Assembly: GCF_902809845.1 (NCBI RefSeq) | Contig: NZ_CADDWI010000009.1 | Coordinates: 124,001-188,000 of the forward strand | Origin: Chelativorans sp. Marseille-P2723 | GTDB taxonomy: Bacteria > Pseudomonadota > Alphaproteobacteria > Rhizobiales > Rhizobiaceae | DNA length: 64,000 nucleotides | Reading direction: 5' to 3' | Part shown: positions 1-9,538 of the stretch, piece after piece | Layout: every line of letters begins with the position of its first letter | Numbering within the stretch: the first letter of the stretch is position 1 | The notes under the pieces: generated by a model | What the model was told of the DNA's origin: nothing | Seen by the model: only the letters and a program-made list of their open reading frames with translations | Databases searched by the model: none | Made by a program: the position numbers and the translations under genes

Positions 1-384
1 CGCTCACCGCCCGCCCTGGAGCACGGCAAGGTCTGGCACGTGCCGAAAAAGCTGGACGCAGAAGCCATGCAGGAGGCAGCGTGCCGCCTTGTTGGCCGGC
101 ATGACTTTACCACCTTCCGCTCCATCCAGTGCCAAGCGAAAAGCCCGGTCAAAACGCTCGATCGGCTGGCAGTCAGCCGCCTCGGCGATGAGATCGAGAT
201 CCGTGCCTCAGCCCGTTCATTCCTGCACAATCAGGTGCGCTCGCTGGTCGGCACGCTCAAGAAGGCGGGGGAAGGCACCTGGAGCGCCGATGACGTCGAA
301 GCCGCCCTGCAGGCACGCAACCGGGCGGCCTGCGGTCCTGTGGCCCCACCGCAGGGGCTTTATCTCGTCCGCGTGGATTATTGA
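1..384 (+). CDS. truA: tRNA pseudouridine synthase A, C-terminal part (5' end outside window)
   Basis: The frame is open from base 1 and ends at the TGA at 382-384, so only the last 127 residues are present. TruA isomerises uridine to pseudouridine at positions 38-40 of the tRNA anticodon arm in the cytoplasm. The visible part has the family's C-terminal signatures: HDFTTFRS, then a strand with [24 protein letters not shown], which packs around the active site, and the terminal [13 protein letters not shown]. The in-frame GTG at 40 is internal, not a start, because the residues before it ([10 protein letters not shown]) also fit the family. The stop overlaps the convergent membrane-protein gene by 7 bases. 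Confidence 0.95.
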   Translation, partial: RSPPALEHGKVWHVPKKLDAEAMQEAACRLVGRHDFTTFRSIQCQAKSPVKTLDRLAVSRLGDEIEIRASARSFLHNQVRSLVGTLKKAGEGTWSADDVEAALQARNRAACGPVAPPQGLYLVRVDY

Positions 385-980
385 AAGTCGAGGCCCAGCA
401 GCTCCTGCAGCAACATCAATGCCGTAATTGAGGTAACCAGCATACCCAGGAAGACGGCGCTACCGGTTGCCAGGCCCCGGCCGATCGCAATTATGGTGAG
501 CCGCCACGAAAGGACGAGCGACGCGATGAAGAGGACGATCGAAACGAACAAGGTGAGCTCTTGCGCGCCTGGCCAGAACAGGCGCAGGAGCGCGGAAGGC
601 AGCATGAGCCAGGCAAACAGGGCGGAGGCCCAGTTGCTGGCCACTACATAATGTACGAAGCGTGAGGCAATGCCGGCCGGACGGCTAATGGCCCCAAGCA
701 CTGCAAGTGGAAGGACCCAGGCGCCCATATCCACGATAAAGAGTCGAAGCAGGATCGCAAATCGTACCTCGAAATAGACCGCGTAGGACACGCTGTTCGC
801 GATGGCTACCCAGCCCACCACAAGCGCGGGCAGCGCGACCATAATGGCGTAGAAAGAGTTCCAGAACCCGTCTACCGACAGGTCGAGCAGCGACAAGCCT
901 TCCGACCGCCCCAACATCATCTGCCAGACGCCGGTCAGATATTGCTGTACTTCCTCACCCGAAGGCATCAGCCGAACCAT
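378..980 (-). CDS. Conserved integral membrane protein, function unknown
   Basis: 200 residues. I do not recognise a characterised family. About five hydrophobic segments can be seen (roughly residues 40-62, 72-92, 106-130, 140-160 and 166-192), with short charged loops and a mostly polar N-terminus of about 35 residues, so it should sit in the inner membrane. There are no catalytic motifs and no Cys or His clusters. Its start overlaps the end of dapE by 13 bases, which suggests co-transcription with dapE and possibly a cell-envelope role; that is inference from context only. The ATG at 978-980 is the first in-frame start. Confidence 0.75.
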   Translation of the reverse strand: MVRLMPSGEEVQQYLTGVWQMMLGRSEGLSLLDLSVDGFWNSFYAIMVALPALVVGWVAIANSVSYAVYFEVRFAILLRLFIVDMGAWVLPLAVLGAISRPAGIASRFVHYVVASNWASALFAWLMLPSALLRLFWPGAQELTLFVSIVLFIASLVLSWRLTIIAIGRGLATGSAVFLGMLVTSITALMLLQELLGLDFQ

Positions 981-2155
981 CCCTCCAGGAACCGCTCGTA
1001 AATGCGGGTCAAAATTTCCAGATCCGCAAGGGCCACCCTTTCATCGACCATATGCATGGTCTTGCCTACCAGTCCGAACTCGACCACCGGGCAGTAATCC
1101 TTGATAAAGCGAGCGTCGGACGTGCCGCCCGAAGTGGAAAGCTCAGGCCGGCGTCCCGTCACCGCCTCTACGGCCCCCGATAATGACTCGATCAGCCTTT
1201 CGTTACGCGTCAAGAATACCGGACTGGGCCTGTCACGCCAATGGACCTCAAAGGCTATCGGCTCGCCGCGGCCCGGGCGCAACCGGTTTTTCTTCGCCGC
1301 CTGCTTCAGGCGCCTCAAAATCTCTGACTTGAGGCTTGCTGCGTCCCAGGTGTCATTGAACCGTACATTGAAGGAAGCTGTGACGCGGGCGGGGATCACA
1401 TTGACTGACGGATTGCCAACGTCGATGGACGTGATCTCCAGATTGGTGGGCGGGAAATCCGACGTGCCTTCGTCGAATGGCGACAGGAGCAAGGCTTCCA
1501 AAAGTGAAATCAGTCCCGGCACCGGATTATTGGCCAGATGAGGATACGCAACATGCCCCTGCTTACCCCTCACGGTAAGCGTCCCCGAAAGCGATCCGCG
1601 TCGCCCGATCTTGATCATGTCGCCAAGGCGATCCGGATTCGTGGGCTCGCCCACGATCGATGCGTCCCAGCGTTCGCGTCGCGCCGCGGCCCATTCGAGC
1701 AGCTTTGCCGTGCCATTTACAGCCGGCCCTTCCTCATCCCCCGTGATGAGAAAGGAAACGGAACCGCGAGGAGAGCCGTGTCTGGCAACATGACGGGCCA
1801 GCGCGGCCACGAAGCAGGCTATTGCGCCCTTCATGTCCACCGCCCCGCGGCCGAACATCTCCCCGTCGGTTATTTCGGCCGCGAAAGGAGGATGGGACCA
1901 ATCGCTTTCGTCGCCAGGCGGCACCACATCGGTGTGGCCGGCGAACATCAAATGCGGACCTACCTTCCCGATCCGCGCATAGAGATTCTCAACTTCTGGC
2001 ATTCCTTTCTCTTGGAATACCGGCCGCTCAACCCGCGCCCCAAGAGGAGTGAGCATTGCTTCAAGCGCCGAAAGTGCCCCCGCTTCCGCCGGCGTGACGG
2101 AGGGACATCGAATCAGGACCGCGAGATTGGCGGCAGGGTCCACGGGAAGGCTCAT
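968..2155 (-). CDS. dapE: Succinyl-diaminopimelate desuccinylase
   Basis: 395 residues, usual for the family. It hydrolyses N-succinyl-LL-2,6-diaminopimelate to LL-diaminopimelate and succinate in lysine and peptidoglycan synthesis. M20 metallopeptidase motifs are in order: AGHTDVVPPGD (first Zn ligand His and Asp), GRGAVDMKG (bridging Asp), GDEEGPA (catalytic and ligand Glu), GEPT, and the C-terminal GKTMHMVDE (His ligand). The dimerisation domain lies between about residues 180 and 290 (RRGSLSGTLTVRGKQGHVAYP). It is on the same strand as dapD, separated only by a small DUF805 gene, so both succinylase-branch enzymes lie in one leftward block. Confidence 0.96.
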   Translation of the reverse strand: MSLPVDPAANLAVLIRCPSVTPAEAGALSALEAMLTPLGARVERPVFQEKGMPEVENLYARIGKVGPHLMFAGHTDVVPPGDESDWSHPPFAAEITDGEMFGRGAVDMKGAIACFVAALARHVARHGSPRGSVSFLITGDEEGPAVNGTAKLLEWAAARRERWDASIVGEPTNPDRLGDMIKIGRRGSLSGTLTVRGKQGHVAYPHLANNPVPGLISLLEALLLSPFDEGTSDFPPTNLEITSIDVGNPSVNVIPARVTASFNVRFNDTWDAASLKSEILRRLKQAAKKNRLRPGRGEPIAFEVHWRDRPSPVFLTRNERLIESLSGAVEAVTGRRPELSTSGGTSDARFIKDYCPVVEFGLVGKTMHMVDERVALADLEILTRIYERFLEGWFG

Positions 2156-2205
2156 GATGAAGAATCGTTACTAGACGCGAATTGGGCTGTCACGCCCCAC
2201 ACGCC

Positions 2206-2574
2206 TCATTTCGGCGCGTTGGTGCGCTCGCCATAGCTGTTAGGGCCGGAGTCGCCGGGATAAAGGCACAGGATGACGAGTACGAAGAAGGCAAATACCG
2301 GGACGAAGAGCGCTGCAGCGAGGATGCCCGGTTTGTCGAAATCATGCAGGCGCTTTACCCCCAGCGCAAGCTGGGACCACAGCCCGACGATGGCGAAGAA
2401 CCAGAAGAAAAGCAGCCAGCCGGAGGCCGCGCTGTCACCCTCTGGAATGAGCGAGAGCCTGTAAATTGCAAAAAGCGGAAAAAGGCCCGCGAACACATTT
2501 GCCAAGAAGTAGACCAGGCGGCTGATCCGCCCCGAAAGACCGAAGAAGAGCCAGATGAAAGTCTTTATGTCCAA
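2206..2574 (-). CDS. DUF805 family small membrane protein
   Basis: 122 residues. The N-terminal FFGLSGRISRLVYFLANV and the later LGVKRLHDFDKPG are the recognisable DUF805 signatures. About four membrane helices are visible. The function is unknown; the family is widespread, often encoded next to unrelated genes. No in-frame ATG exists upstream before the stop, so the start appears to be the TTG at 2572-2574, preceded by a weak purine stretch. It sits between dapD and dapE on the same strand and is probably co-transcribed. Confidence 0.8.
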   Translation of the reverse strand: MDIKTFIWLFFGLSGRISRLVYFLANVFAGLFPLFAIYRLSLIPEGDSAASGWLLFFWFFAIVGLWSQLALGVKRLHDFDKPGILAAALFVPVFAFFVLVILCLYPGDSGPNSYGERTNAPK

Positions 2575-2604
2575 GCCTGTGCCCCATGCTCGCCGACGCT
2601 GGCG

Positions 2605-3459
2605 TCAGTCTCTCAAAAGTTCGTTGATCGAGGTCTTTGCGCGCGTCTTCTCATCCACACGCTTGACGATGACGGCACAGTAGAGGCTTGGCCCCCAATC
2701 GAGCTCAGGAACAGCCTTGCCTGGGACTGTGCCGGCAACCACCACTGAATAGGGCGGTACCTCACCATAAAAGATCTCGCCGGTTGCCCGATCGACGATC
2801 TTGGTCGACTGGCCGATGAAGACGCCCATGCCCAGAACCGAGCCCTCACGGACGATGCAGCCTTCCACCACCTCCGAGCGCGCGCCGATAAAGCAATTAT
2901 CCTCGATGATGGTCGGCGCGGACTGCATGGGCTCCAGAACCCCGCCGATCCCCACGCCGCCGGAAAGATGCACATTCTCGCCGATCTGCGCACAGGAGCC
3001 GACCGTCGCCCAGGTGTCCACCATTGTGCCACGCCCTATATAGGCCCCGAGATTGACAAATGACGGCATGAGCACCGCACCGGGTGCGATATAGGCTGAA
3101 TGACGGACGATCGCGCCGGGAACCGCGCGAAAGCCAGCATTCACGAATTCGTTCGGGCCCCATCCGTTGAATTTAGAGGGGACCTTGTCCCACCAGGCAG
3201 CCTCGTCCGGGCCGCCCTTGATGATCTGCATCGGGTTTAGCCGGAATGAAAGCAGCACGGCTTTCTTCAGCCACTGATTTACGTGCCAGTTGCCATTCGC
3301 CTGCGGCTCGGCTACCCGTGCCGCGCCGCTGTCGAGCAGATGGAGCGCTTCTTCCACGGCTTCGCGCACTTCACCGCGTGTTTCCGGCGCGATGGAGTCG
3401 CGGTTGTCAAACGCTTGCGTCACCGTCTTTTCCAGCACGGCAAGATCCGGGCTTTTCAT
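2605..3459 (-). CDS. dapD: 2,3,4,5-tetrahydropyridine-2,6-dicarboxylate N-succinyltransferase
   Basis: 284 residues from the ATG at 3457-3459, close to the family length. An upstream in-frame extension to 3564 is rejected because it would add 35 residues with no family resemblance. It succinylates tetrahydrodipicolinate using succinyl-CoA, the first committed step of the succinylase branch to lysine and meso-DAP. An N-terminal helical domain is followed by a left-handed beta-helix of hexapeptide repeats, seen as spaced I/V-G and A-x-I patterns ([36 protein letters not shown]). A conserved [14 protein letters not shown] segment follows. DapE, the next enzyme but one in the pathway, is encoded just downstream. 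Confidence 0.96.
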   Translation of the reverse strand: MKSPDLAVLEKTVTQAFDNRDSIAPETRGEVREAVEEALHLLDSGAARVAEPQANGNWHVNQWLKKAVLLSFRLNPMQIIKGGPDEAAWWDKVPSKFNGWGPNEFVNAGFRAVPGAIVRHSAYIAPGAVLMPSFVNLGAYIGRGTMVDTWATVGSCAQIGENVHLSGGVGIGGVLEPMQSAPTIIEDNCFIGARSEVVEGCIVREGSVLGMGVFIGQSTKIVDRATGEIFYGEVPPYSVVVAGTVPGKAVPELDWGPSLYCAVIVKRVDEKTRAKTSINELLRD

Positions 3460-3609
3460 CAATGGACGCTCCGCTACACAAGGTATTAAAAGGCTCCCGC
3501 TATAAGGGCCATCAGGCCCGCGGCAACCGGCGCGGACCCTATGCGAAGCGCTGAAAGGGGTCAATCACGCGATGAACGCAAAGCGCGAGAAGGACGGGAC
3601 AGGAATCGC

Positions 3610-4449
3610 ATGAATCCAGATGAAAAGAATAGCTGGACGCCGCTACCCCATTCAGACGAAGACCTGAAGCGGGCGCGCAGCGTACCCGATACGCCGCAGA
3701 CGCGATCTTCAACCTACCGGCTCGCCTGGGACGACGAGGATTTCATGACGAGGCGCGAGCTACGGCCCGTGCGCCTTCAGCTTGAACTTCTGAAGCCGGA
3801 AATGGCGCTTGCGGGCCGCGGCATCCGCTCGACAGTGATTCTTTTTGGCGGCGCGCGCATTCCAGAGCCGGGGGGCGACGCCTGGGCGGCCAAGAACGAG
3901 GTGCAGAAGCAGAACCTTGAAAAGAACAGCCGCTATTACGAGGAGGCACGTCAGTTTGCGCGGCTGTGCTCCGAGCATTCGGCCAAGACCTATTATCGTG
4001 AATATGTGGTGGTGACAGGGGGCGGACCCGGCGTCATGGAGGCGGGCAATCGCGGTGCCGCCGATTGCGGCGCTCCCTCGATCGGCCTCAACATCGTTCT
4101 GCCGCACGAGCAGGCGCCCAACCTCTATGTGACGCCGGAACTCTGCTTCAACTTCCACTACTTCGCAATCCGCAAGATGCACTTCATGATGCGGGCAAAG
4201 GCGGTGGCGGTATTCCCCGGCGGATTCGGCACCTTGGATGAACTGTTTGAGACGCTCACCCTCATCCAGACCGGCCGCATGGAGCGGGTGCCTGTCATCC
4301 TCTTCGGAAAGGAATTTTGGCATCGCGCCGTTGACCTTGGCTACCTTGCCGAGCAGGGTACGATCTCGCCGGGCGATGACGAACTCATTACCTTCGTGGA
4401 TACGGCGGACGAAGCATGGTCGCATATCGCTGCATTCTATGAGCTTTAG
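3610..4449 (+). CDS. LOG family protein (TIGR00730-type nucleotide 5'-monophosphate phosphoribohydrolase)
   Basis: 279 residues from the ATG at 3610, which has AGGA six bases upstream; a further upstream in-frame ATG at 3541 adds an Arg-rich extension unlike the family. The Rossmann-like LOG fold is shown by VTGGGPGVMEAGNRGA and the diagnostic PGGFGTLDELFE (PGGxGTxxE), which carries the catalytic Glu. Characterised members release free base and ribose-5-phosphate from cytokinin riboside or purine monophosphates. The extended N-terminus of about 90 residues fits the longer, type II-like bacterial LOGs. It is transcribed away from dapD across a 150-base gap. Confidence 0.88.
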   Translation: MNPDEKNSWTPLPHSDEDLKRARSVPDTPQTRSSTYRLAWDDEDFMTRRELRPVRLQLELLKPEMALAGRGIRSTVILFGGARIPEPGGDAWAAKNEVQKQNLEKNSRYYEEARQFARLCSEHSAKTYYREYVVVTGGGPGVMEAGNRGAADCGAPSIGLNIVLPHEQAPNLYVTPELCFNFHYFAIRKMHFMMRAKAVAVFPGGFGTLDELFETLTLIQTGRMERVPVILFGKEFWHRAVDLGYLAEQGTISPGDDELITFVDTADEAWSHIAAFYEL

Positions 4450-4539
4450 CGGCGGCCACACCCTAATGGCGGGAACCGCGCTCGCGTGTCGCAGACTGGG
4501 TGATCTGGCGTTGCGAAGGTCTGTACGCTAAACAGAATC

Positions 4540-4938
4540 ATGGCAAGCGGCGGCAAGTCATCGAGGAGCATGTTTGCGGCAATGCGGCAAGACCGCGGCC
4601 TATTTGCGTTTGCTGCCACCCTGACGCTCGTCCTCAACCTGCTCCAGCCATGGGCGGCGTCTCGCAATGCGGATTTCGCCTCTCTTCTCATCCTGTGCAA
4701 TCACGAAGCGAGTGCTCTGGCCGCTCCGTTGAGCAAGCAACAGAAGCCGGATTGCCCATTCTGCCCGGCCGGCCACCTTTGTGCCCTTTCCGCAGCGCTG
4801 GCGCCTCCGGCCCAACCACCGAGCCTACCTGTCTCGTCCGATGCCATCAGGCAGAAGCCGGACAGGACAGGAGTTCCCGTACCGCCTTCTGGCGATCATG
4901 CCCTGCCCTCGATAAGGGCCCCTCCCCTCGCAGCATAA
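4540..4938 (+). CDS. DUF2946-type small exported/membrane-anchored protein
   Basis: 132 residues. A hydrophobic segment at about 21-42 acts as signal or anchor, then a CPFC pair (DCPFCPAGHLC) and a Pro/Ala-rich tail. The CxxC placed after a signal segment fits DUF2946, a family often found next to copper genes. It lies 55 bases upstream of the YcnI-PCu(A)C fusion, which supports a role in periplasmic copper handling, but the function is not established. The start could instead be the ATG at 4570, where GAGGAG sits almost against the codon. Confidence 0.7.
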   Translation: MASGGKSSRSMFAAMRQDRGLFAFAATLTLVLNLLQPWAASRNADFASLLILCNHEASALAAPLSKQQKPDCPFCPAGHLCALSAALAPPAQPPSLPVSSDAIRQKPDRTGVPVPPSGDHALPSIRAPPLAA

Positions 4939-4993
4939 GCCGCCGGCCAGCGCGCCGGCCTCATGAAATCGAGGAGAGAAAAAGGTACTGATC

Positions 4994-5956
4994 ATGTGCA
5001 GAATCATTCTTACCGCGCTTGCCGCATCGGCACTCTGTGGCGCATCGACGGTCGCGGCGACCGCCCACATTTCCCTGCAGCAGAAGGAAGCTGCACCCGG
5101 CACATTCAAGGCGGTGCTCGGCGTTCCCCATGGCTGCGACGGTGAAGCAACCCGGTCCCTGCGCGTCCAGATCCCCGAAGGCTTCATCGGTGTAAAGCCG
5201 ATGCCCAAGCCAGGCTGGGAGATCGAGATCGAGGAAGGCGCCTATGCCGGCACCTACCGCTTGCACGGCGACGATGTCGACTCCGGACCAAAAGCCGTCA
5301 CGTGGCACGGCGGGAGCCTTTCCGACGCGCATTACGACGAGTTTGTGCTGCATGGTACATTAGCGGGGGTCGAACCGGGCCAGAAGCTGTACTTTCCAGC
5401 CGTCCAAACCTGCGCATCCGGCGAGGAGCCATGGACCGAGATTCCCACTTCCGATGCGCGTGTCGAGCGTCCCGCTCCCGTTTTGACCATTCTGACCGCA
5501 GAAGGCGCTGCAGACGGCCATGACCACCAGAGCGTAGCCGAAGCCATGGTGGGGGATATCGGCATCACCAATCACTGGGCGCGGGCAATGCTGCCCGGCC
5601 AACCAACGGCAGGCGCCTACATGACCATCGAGAATTACGGCCAAGAGGCAGATCGCCTGGTTTCGGCCGCATCCCCAGCCGCGGGCAAGGTCGAGATCCA
5701 CACGATGGAGGTCGTGGATGATGTGATGGTGATGCGCCCGGTAGAAGGCGGACTTGAAATTCCGGCAAACGGAAGCGTGGCACTAGAGCCCGGCGGGCTG
5801 CACCTCATGCTCATGGACGTGGCAGAACCCTTCGTGGAAGGCGGCGAGGTGCCGGTCACGCTGGTGTTCGAGAAGACAGGCGAAGTGGAGCTTTCCCTGC
5901 CAGTGCGTTCAGCCCGCGCCGGGCGCGGCGAGCATAGTCACGAGCACGATCACTAG
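4994..5956 (+). CDS. Fused YcnI (DUF1775) and PCu(A)C copper-binding periplasmic protein
   Basis: 320 residues in two domains. A signal peptide (residues 1-24, ending in AATA) would leave His as the first mature residue (HISLQQKEA), as required for the mono-histidine copper brace described for YcnI. The YcnI-type domain runs to about 165, with GVPHGCDGEATRSLRVQIPEG and LYFPAVQTCASGE. From about residue 185 comes a PCu(A)C (DUF461) chaperone domain with the His/Met site: EIHTMEVVDDVMVMR followed by GGLHLMLMD. PCu(A)C proteins deliver Cu(I) to the CuA and CuB sites of cytochrome oxidase. The last residues are His-rich (HSHEHDH). The ATG has AGGAGAG upstream. Confidence 0.88.
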   Translation: MCRIILTALAASALCGASTVAATAHISLQQKEAAPGTFKAVLGVPHGCDGEATRSLRVQIPEGFIGVKPMPKPGWEIEIEEGAYAGTYRLHGDDVDSGPKAVTWHGGSLSDAHYDEFVLHGTLAGVEPGQKLYFPAVQTCASGEEPWTEIPTSDARVERPAPVLTILTAEGAADGHDHQSVAEAMVGDIGITNHWARAMLPGQPTAGAYMTIENYGQEADRLVSAASPAAGKVEIHTMEVVDDVMVMRPVEGGLEIPANGSVALEPGGLHLMLMDVAEPFVEGGEVPVTLVFEKTGEVELSLPVRSARAGRGEHSHEHDH

Positions 5957-5978
5957 CCTGCCATCTGCCTTTGGTGAT

Positions 5979-6006
5979 TGCGGCGGGGCCTTGGCGCCCT
6001 GCCGCA
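5979..6006. terminator. Hairpin between convergent genes
   Basis: TGCGGC at 5979-5984 pairs with GCCGCA at 6001-6006, and inner GGGC/GCCC bases extend the stem. It lies between the convergent copper-protein and nucleotidase genes and could terminate both. There is no strong T tract on the plus side; TTTTT follows about 20 bases later. Confidence 0.5.
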
Positions 6007-6046
6007 GATTCGGCCAGAAAAGCGAATTTTTCAGGCTGGAATACGA

Positions 6047-6748
6047 CTAGCTCCCGGTCACAGCTCTTAGGAACTTTGGAAGATCGTCTGTGACGTAATC
6101 GACCTCATCGTCCTGCTCCGGATCACGCTCCCAGATATCCGAGTAAGTTGGGCCAAAGTTCTGCGGGACGATGAGCACGGTCGTCATGCCGAGTTCCTTG
6201 GGAATGCGCAGATTGCGAGCTATGTCTTCGAACATCACCGCATTCGGCCCGACAATTTCGTGGAGGGAGACGAAGAGGTCGTAGCTCTCCTTTGCCGGTT
6301 TGGGCTGCAGGCCGGCCGCGACGATGTCGAAAATATCCTCAAAATGGTCGGAAACGCCGAGTTGCCTTGCCGCACTCTCGGCGTGACGGCGGCTGCCATT
6401 AGTGAAGATGAACTTGCGGCCTGGCAGCGCCTCGATCGCCTCCTTGAGCGCCGGATTCGGCTTGAGCCAAGAGTAATCAATATCATGCACCTTCTCCAGG
6501 AAGTCGTCCGGGTCGACCTCATAACGGTCCATTAGCCCGCGCAGTGTCGTCCCGTGGCTGCGGAAAAGCTCCTTCTGAAGCTCGCGCGCTTCCTCCCGGG
6601 GTAGTTTCAGAAGCTCCGAAACATAGGTGGTCATCCGTACATCGATCTGTGAAAAAAGATTGCTTTCGGGCGGATAGAGCGTGTTGTCGAGATCGAACAC
6701 CCAGTCAGTGACATGGGCGAAGCGGCTTGGGTCTGGCTGATTGGTCAT
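6047..6748 (-). CDS. HAD-superfamily pyrimidine 5'-nucleotidase
   Basis: 233 residues. HAD motif I is DLDNTLYPPE (nucleophile and acid/base Asp), motif II is FTNGSRRHAE, a Lys lies in PKPAKESYDLF (motif III), and motif IV is FEDIARNL. The DNTLYP signature is typical of the SDT1/YjjG-like pyrimidine 5'-nucleotidase family, which dephosphorylates UMP and CMP or damaged pyrimidine nucleotides. The protein is cytoplasmic, with no signal peptide. The gene is convergent with the copper locus and divergent from the DMT transporter gene across a 137-base intergenic region. Confidence 0.88.
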   Translation of the reverse strand: MTNQPDPSRFAHVTDWVFDLDNTLYPPESNLFSQIDVRMTTYVSELLKLPREEARELQKELFRSHGTTLRGLMDRYEVDPDDFLEKVHDIDYSWLKPNPALKEAIEALPGRKFIFTNGSRRHAESAARQLGVSDHFEDIFDIVAAGLQPKPAKESYDLFVSLHEIVGPNAVMFEDIARNLRIPKELGMTTVLIVPQNFGPTYSDIWERDPEQDDEVDYVTDDLPKFLRAVTGS

Positions 6749-6885
6749 GGCCTTTTATGTCGGTTTTGCAGTTTACTTCCAAACATCTTTGTGCGCCAAC
6801 GATATATTGCACGGATATTGCACCCGAACCGCTAGGCGGCTAAGTCTTCACCCTGCACCTGCTGCCCCTCGTTTTCGGTCCTTCC

Positions 6886-7788
6886 ATGGAACTTTGGATA
6901 CCTCTCACGCTTACTGCCGCCTTCCTGCAAAATCTCCGGTCGGCAGCGCAAAAACACCTGAAGGGCGTGATGGGCACCACGGGGGCCACCTTCGTACGCT
7001 TCGGCTTCGGCTTGCCATTTGCCGCCCTTTTCCTGGTGGGCTTGCACAAGGTTGCGGACTTTTCCTTTCCCTCATTCAACCTTGTGTTTTTCTTCTGGGT
7101 GATTCTCGGCGGATTAGGGCAGATCGCCGCCACTTTCCTTCTCGTCCACCTCTTTTCCTTCCGCAATTTCGCAGTCGGCACCGCCTATTCGCGTACAGAG
7201 CCTGCGCAAGCGGCGGTATTCGGCCTCATCTTCCTGGGCGATGTAGCCGGCCATGCAACGCTGGTCGCTATCGCGATCACCGTCGTCGGCGTGATGCTTA
7301 TCTCAGTCGCGCACCTGCCCATGAACTGGCGCAACCTCTTTTCTTCGCTTGTGAGCCGAAACGCGTTGATAGGGCTTGCCTCGGGCACGCTCTTCAGCAT
7401 CGCCGCGGTTTCCTACCGCGCCGCCTCCCTTTCCCTGGGCGGACCAAATTTCATGATGCAGGCAGCCACCACATTGTTCTTCACGATCCTTTTTCAGACC
7501 GTGGCGATGCTGGCATGGATCTACCTGAAAGACCGTAGCGAGCTCACGCGTATCGCGCAAGCGTGGAAGACGTCGCTTTTCGTGGGCCTGGTCGGGGCTA
7601 CCGCCTCCTTCTGCTGGTTCTCTGCTTCTACCTTGCAGCAGGCGGCGGTGGTAAAGGCGCTCGGGCAGGTCGAAATGATCTTCACCTTCGCCTCTTCCGT
7701 CTACTTCTTCCGCGAAAAGATCAACTTGACGGAAATTGCGGGATGTTTGTTCATCGTCGCTGGCATTATCGCGCTGGTGCTTTTGTAG
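6886..7788 (+). CDS. EamA/DMT superfamily transporter
   Basis: 300 residues with about ten predicted membrane helices in two repeats of five, the usual drug/metabolite transporter arrangement. The first repeat starts at the N-terminal LWIPLTLTAAFLQNLRSAAQK, and the second begins near residue 155 (NALIGLASGTLFSIAAVSYRA). The conserved C-terminal EMIFTFASSVYFFREKINLTEIAGC is typical of EamA domains. The substrate cannot be deduced. It ends only 4 bases from the stop of convergent argB, so the two genes have no terminator space between them. Confidence 0.85.
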   Translation: MELWIPLTLTAAFLQNLRSAAQKHLKGVMGTTGATFVRFGFGLPFAALFLVGLHKVADFSFPSFNLVFFFWVILGGLGQIAATFLLVHLFSFRNFAVGTAYSRTEPAQAAVFGLIFLGDVAGHATLVAIAITVVGVMLISVAHLPMNWRNLFSSLVSRNALIGLASGTLFSIAAVSYRAASLSLGGPNFMMQAATTLFFTILFQTVAMLAWIYLKDRSELTRIAQAWKTSLFVGLVGATASFCWFSASTLQQAAVVKALGQVEMIFTFASSVYFFREKINLTEIAGCLFIVAGIIALVLL

Positions 7789-7792
7789 CGCC

Positions 7793-8686
7793 TCATGGAA
7801 CGATCAACGTTCCCGCTCCGTGTTCGGTAAAGAGCTCCAGAAGCACTGCATGGGCGGTCTTGCCGTTCAGGATGACAACGCCCTCCACCCCGCGCTCGAT
7901 GGCTTCAATGCAGGTTTCCACCTTGGGTATCATGCCGCCGGAAATGGTTCCATCCTTGATAAATGCGCGCGCTTCGGCCACCGTAAGCTCGTCGATCAGC
8001 TTGCCCTGGCCGTCAAGCACGCCCGGCACGTCAGTCAGGAAGAGGAGCCGCGTAGCCCTCACGGCCCCGGCAATGGCGCCCGCAAAGGTGTCGGCATTGA
8101 TGTTGTAGGTGTGGCCGTCGCGCCCCGGTGCCACCGGCGCGATGACGGGGATCATCTCTGATCGGGCGAGCAGGTCGAGCAAGGTCCTGTCAACTTCCAC
8201 GGGTTCGCCGACAAAGCCGAGATCCAGAACGCGCTCGATATTGGAATCCGGGTCGGTAACGGTTTTGCGCGCCTTCTCGGCGAAAACCATGTTTCCGTCC
8301 TTGCCGCAAAGGCCGATGGCCCACTCCCCTTCTGCATTGATGAGTGCCACGATCTCCTTGTTGATGGAGCCCGCGAGCACCATTTCCACGATCTCCACGG
8401 TCTTTTGATCCGTAACACGCAGCCCGTTCTCGAACTTGGATTCAATGCCCAGGCGCTTGAGCATGGAACCGATCTGCGGTCCGCCGCCATGAACCACAAT
8501 TGGGTTTACGCCTGACTGTTTAAGAAGCGCGACGTCGCGAGCGAAGGCGCGGCCGAGCGCGGCGTCCCCCATGGCGTGGCCACCATATTTGATAACTACG
8601 GTCTTGTTCTCGTAACGCTGCATGTAGGGCAGCGCAGCAGAAAGGAACTGCGCCTGGGCCTCGGCGGTTTCGGTGACTTGCGGCAT
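7793..8686 (-). CDS. argB: Acetylglutamate kinase
   Basis: 297 residues. It phosphorylates N-acetyl-L-glutamate with ATP, the second step of arginine synthesis. Amino-acid-kinase motifs are KYGGHAMGD near the N-terminus (phosphate-binding Lys), [13 protein letters not shown], the N-acetylglutamate-binding [13 protein letters not shown] region, [30 protein letters not shown], and [10 protein letters not shown] near residue 218. The extended N-terminus ([28 protein letters not shown]) is typical of arginine-sensitive hexameric enzymes, so feedback inhibition is likely (inference). The ATG is at 8684-8686. Confidence 0.96.
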   Translation of the reverse strand: MPQVTETAEAQAQFLSAALPYMQRYENKTVVIKYGGHAMGDAALGRAFARDVALLKQSGVNPIVVHGGGPQIGSMLKRLGIESKFENGLRVTDQKTVEIVEMVLAGSINKEIVALINAEGEWAIGLCGKDGNMVFAEKARKTVTDPDSNIERVLDLGFVGEPVEVDRTLLDLLARSEMIPVIAPVAPGRDGHTYNINADTFAGAIAGAVRATRLLFLTDVPGVLDGQGKLIDELTVAEARAFIKDGTISGGMIPKVETCIEAIERGVEGVVILNGKTAHAVLLELFTEHGAGTLIVP

Positions 8687-8843
8687 ATCAGGGTCCCGGT
8701 CTTGATCGTCCCACCGCCCTCATATCGCATTCGCCGGTGCACGCAAATGGCTGTGCGCTATTCGACGCGGCGCGCAGCCTCACGAGCCGTTGATTTGCCG
8801 TATGTGCACGGCACATCTACCCTGAGCCTGGAGGAGGTGCCCC

Positions 8844-9347
8844 ATGAAACGGCGCAATTTCCTTTATGGCGGAGCTGGCGCTTTTGCCGCGCTTGCGGGC
8901 AGCGGGTTTTTCATGCGCAATAGTCCGGGCGGCGGTGCCACCGCCGCGACGTTCGAAATCATGAAACCCGACGAGGAATGGCGCGCGATCCTTTCGCCCG
9001 AGCAATATGCGGTACTCCGGCAAGAAGTGACAGAGCCGGCATATTCGAGCCCGCTCAATGGCGAGAAGCGGGCCGGCATTTTCCACTGTGCCGGCTGCGA
9101 CCTGCCGCTTTATTCCTCGGAAGCGAAATACGATTCCGGCACGGGCTGGCCGAGCTTCTGGGAGTCCCTGTCGGGAGCTATCGGTACGAAGAAAGACCGA
9201 TCCTTCTTCATGGTGCGCACTGAATGCCACTGCCGTCGCTGCGGGGGTCATCTGGGCCATATTTTCGATGATGGACCGCTTCCAACGGGCAAACGTCATT
9301 GCATCAATGGCCTGGCACTCACCTTCAATGCCGCCGAAGCCACCTAG
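8844..9347 (+). CDS. msrB: Peptide-methionine (R)-S-oxide reductase, Tat-exported
   Basis: 167 residues. An N-terminal twin-arginine-type leader (MKRRNFLYGGAGAFAALAGSG) implies a folded periplasmic enzyme, which is less common than cytoplasmic MsrB. The MsrB core has Zn-binding pairs CAGC and CRRC, the substrate loop DSGTGWPSFWE, GGHLGHIFDDGP, and the catalytic Cys in RHCINGLAL near the C-terminus. It reduces the R epimer of methionine sulfoxide in proteins. GGAGG lies seven bases before the ATG. It is divergent from argB. Confidence 0.92.
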   Translation: MKRRNFLYGGAGAFAALAGSGFFMRNSPGGGATAATFEIMKPDEEWRAILSPEQYAVLRQEVTEPAYSSPLNGEKRAGIFHCAGCDLPLYSSEAKYDSGTGWPSFWESLSGAIGTKKDRSFFMVRTECHCRRCGGHLGHIFDDGPLPTGKRHCINGLALTFNAAEAT

Positions 9348-9538
9348 CGCATGCACAATCGCGCTTGCGCCAGCTTGACATGAAGCAGTCAGATGCGCAA
9401 TCGAGGCTTGCATTTCGCAGGGCCATACGTTTGCATGAAGCTGAGCCACCTAGCCACGGCACTTCGGTGCATGTGCTTCCAGAAGACAGTTGAATATTGA
9501 TCAGCGCCGCTCCGGCACCTGAACCTTAAGGAAATAGC

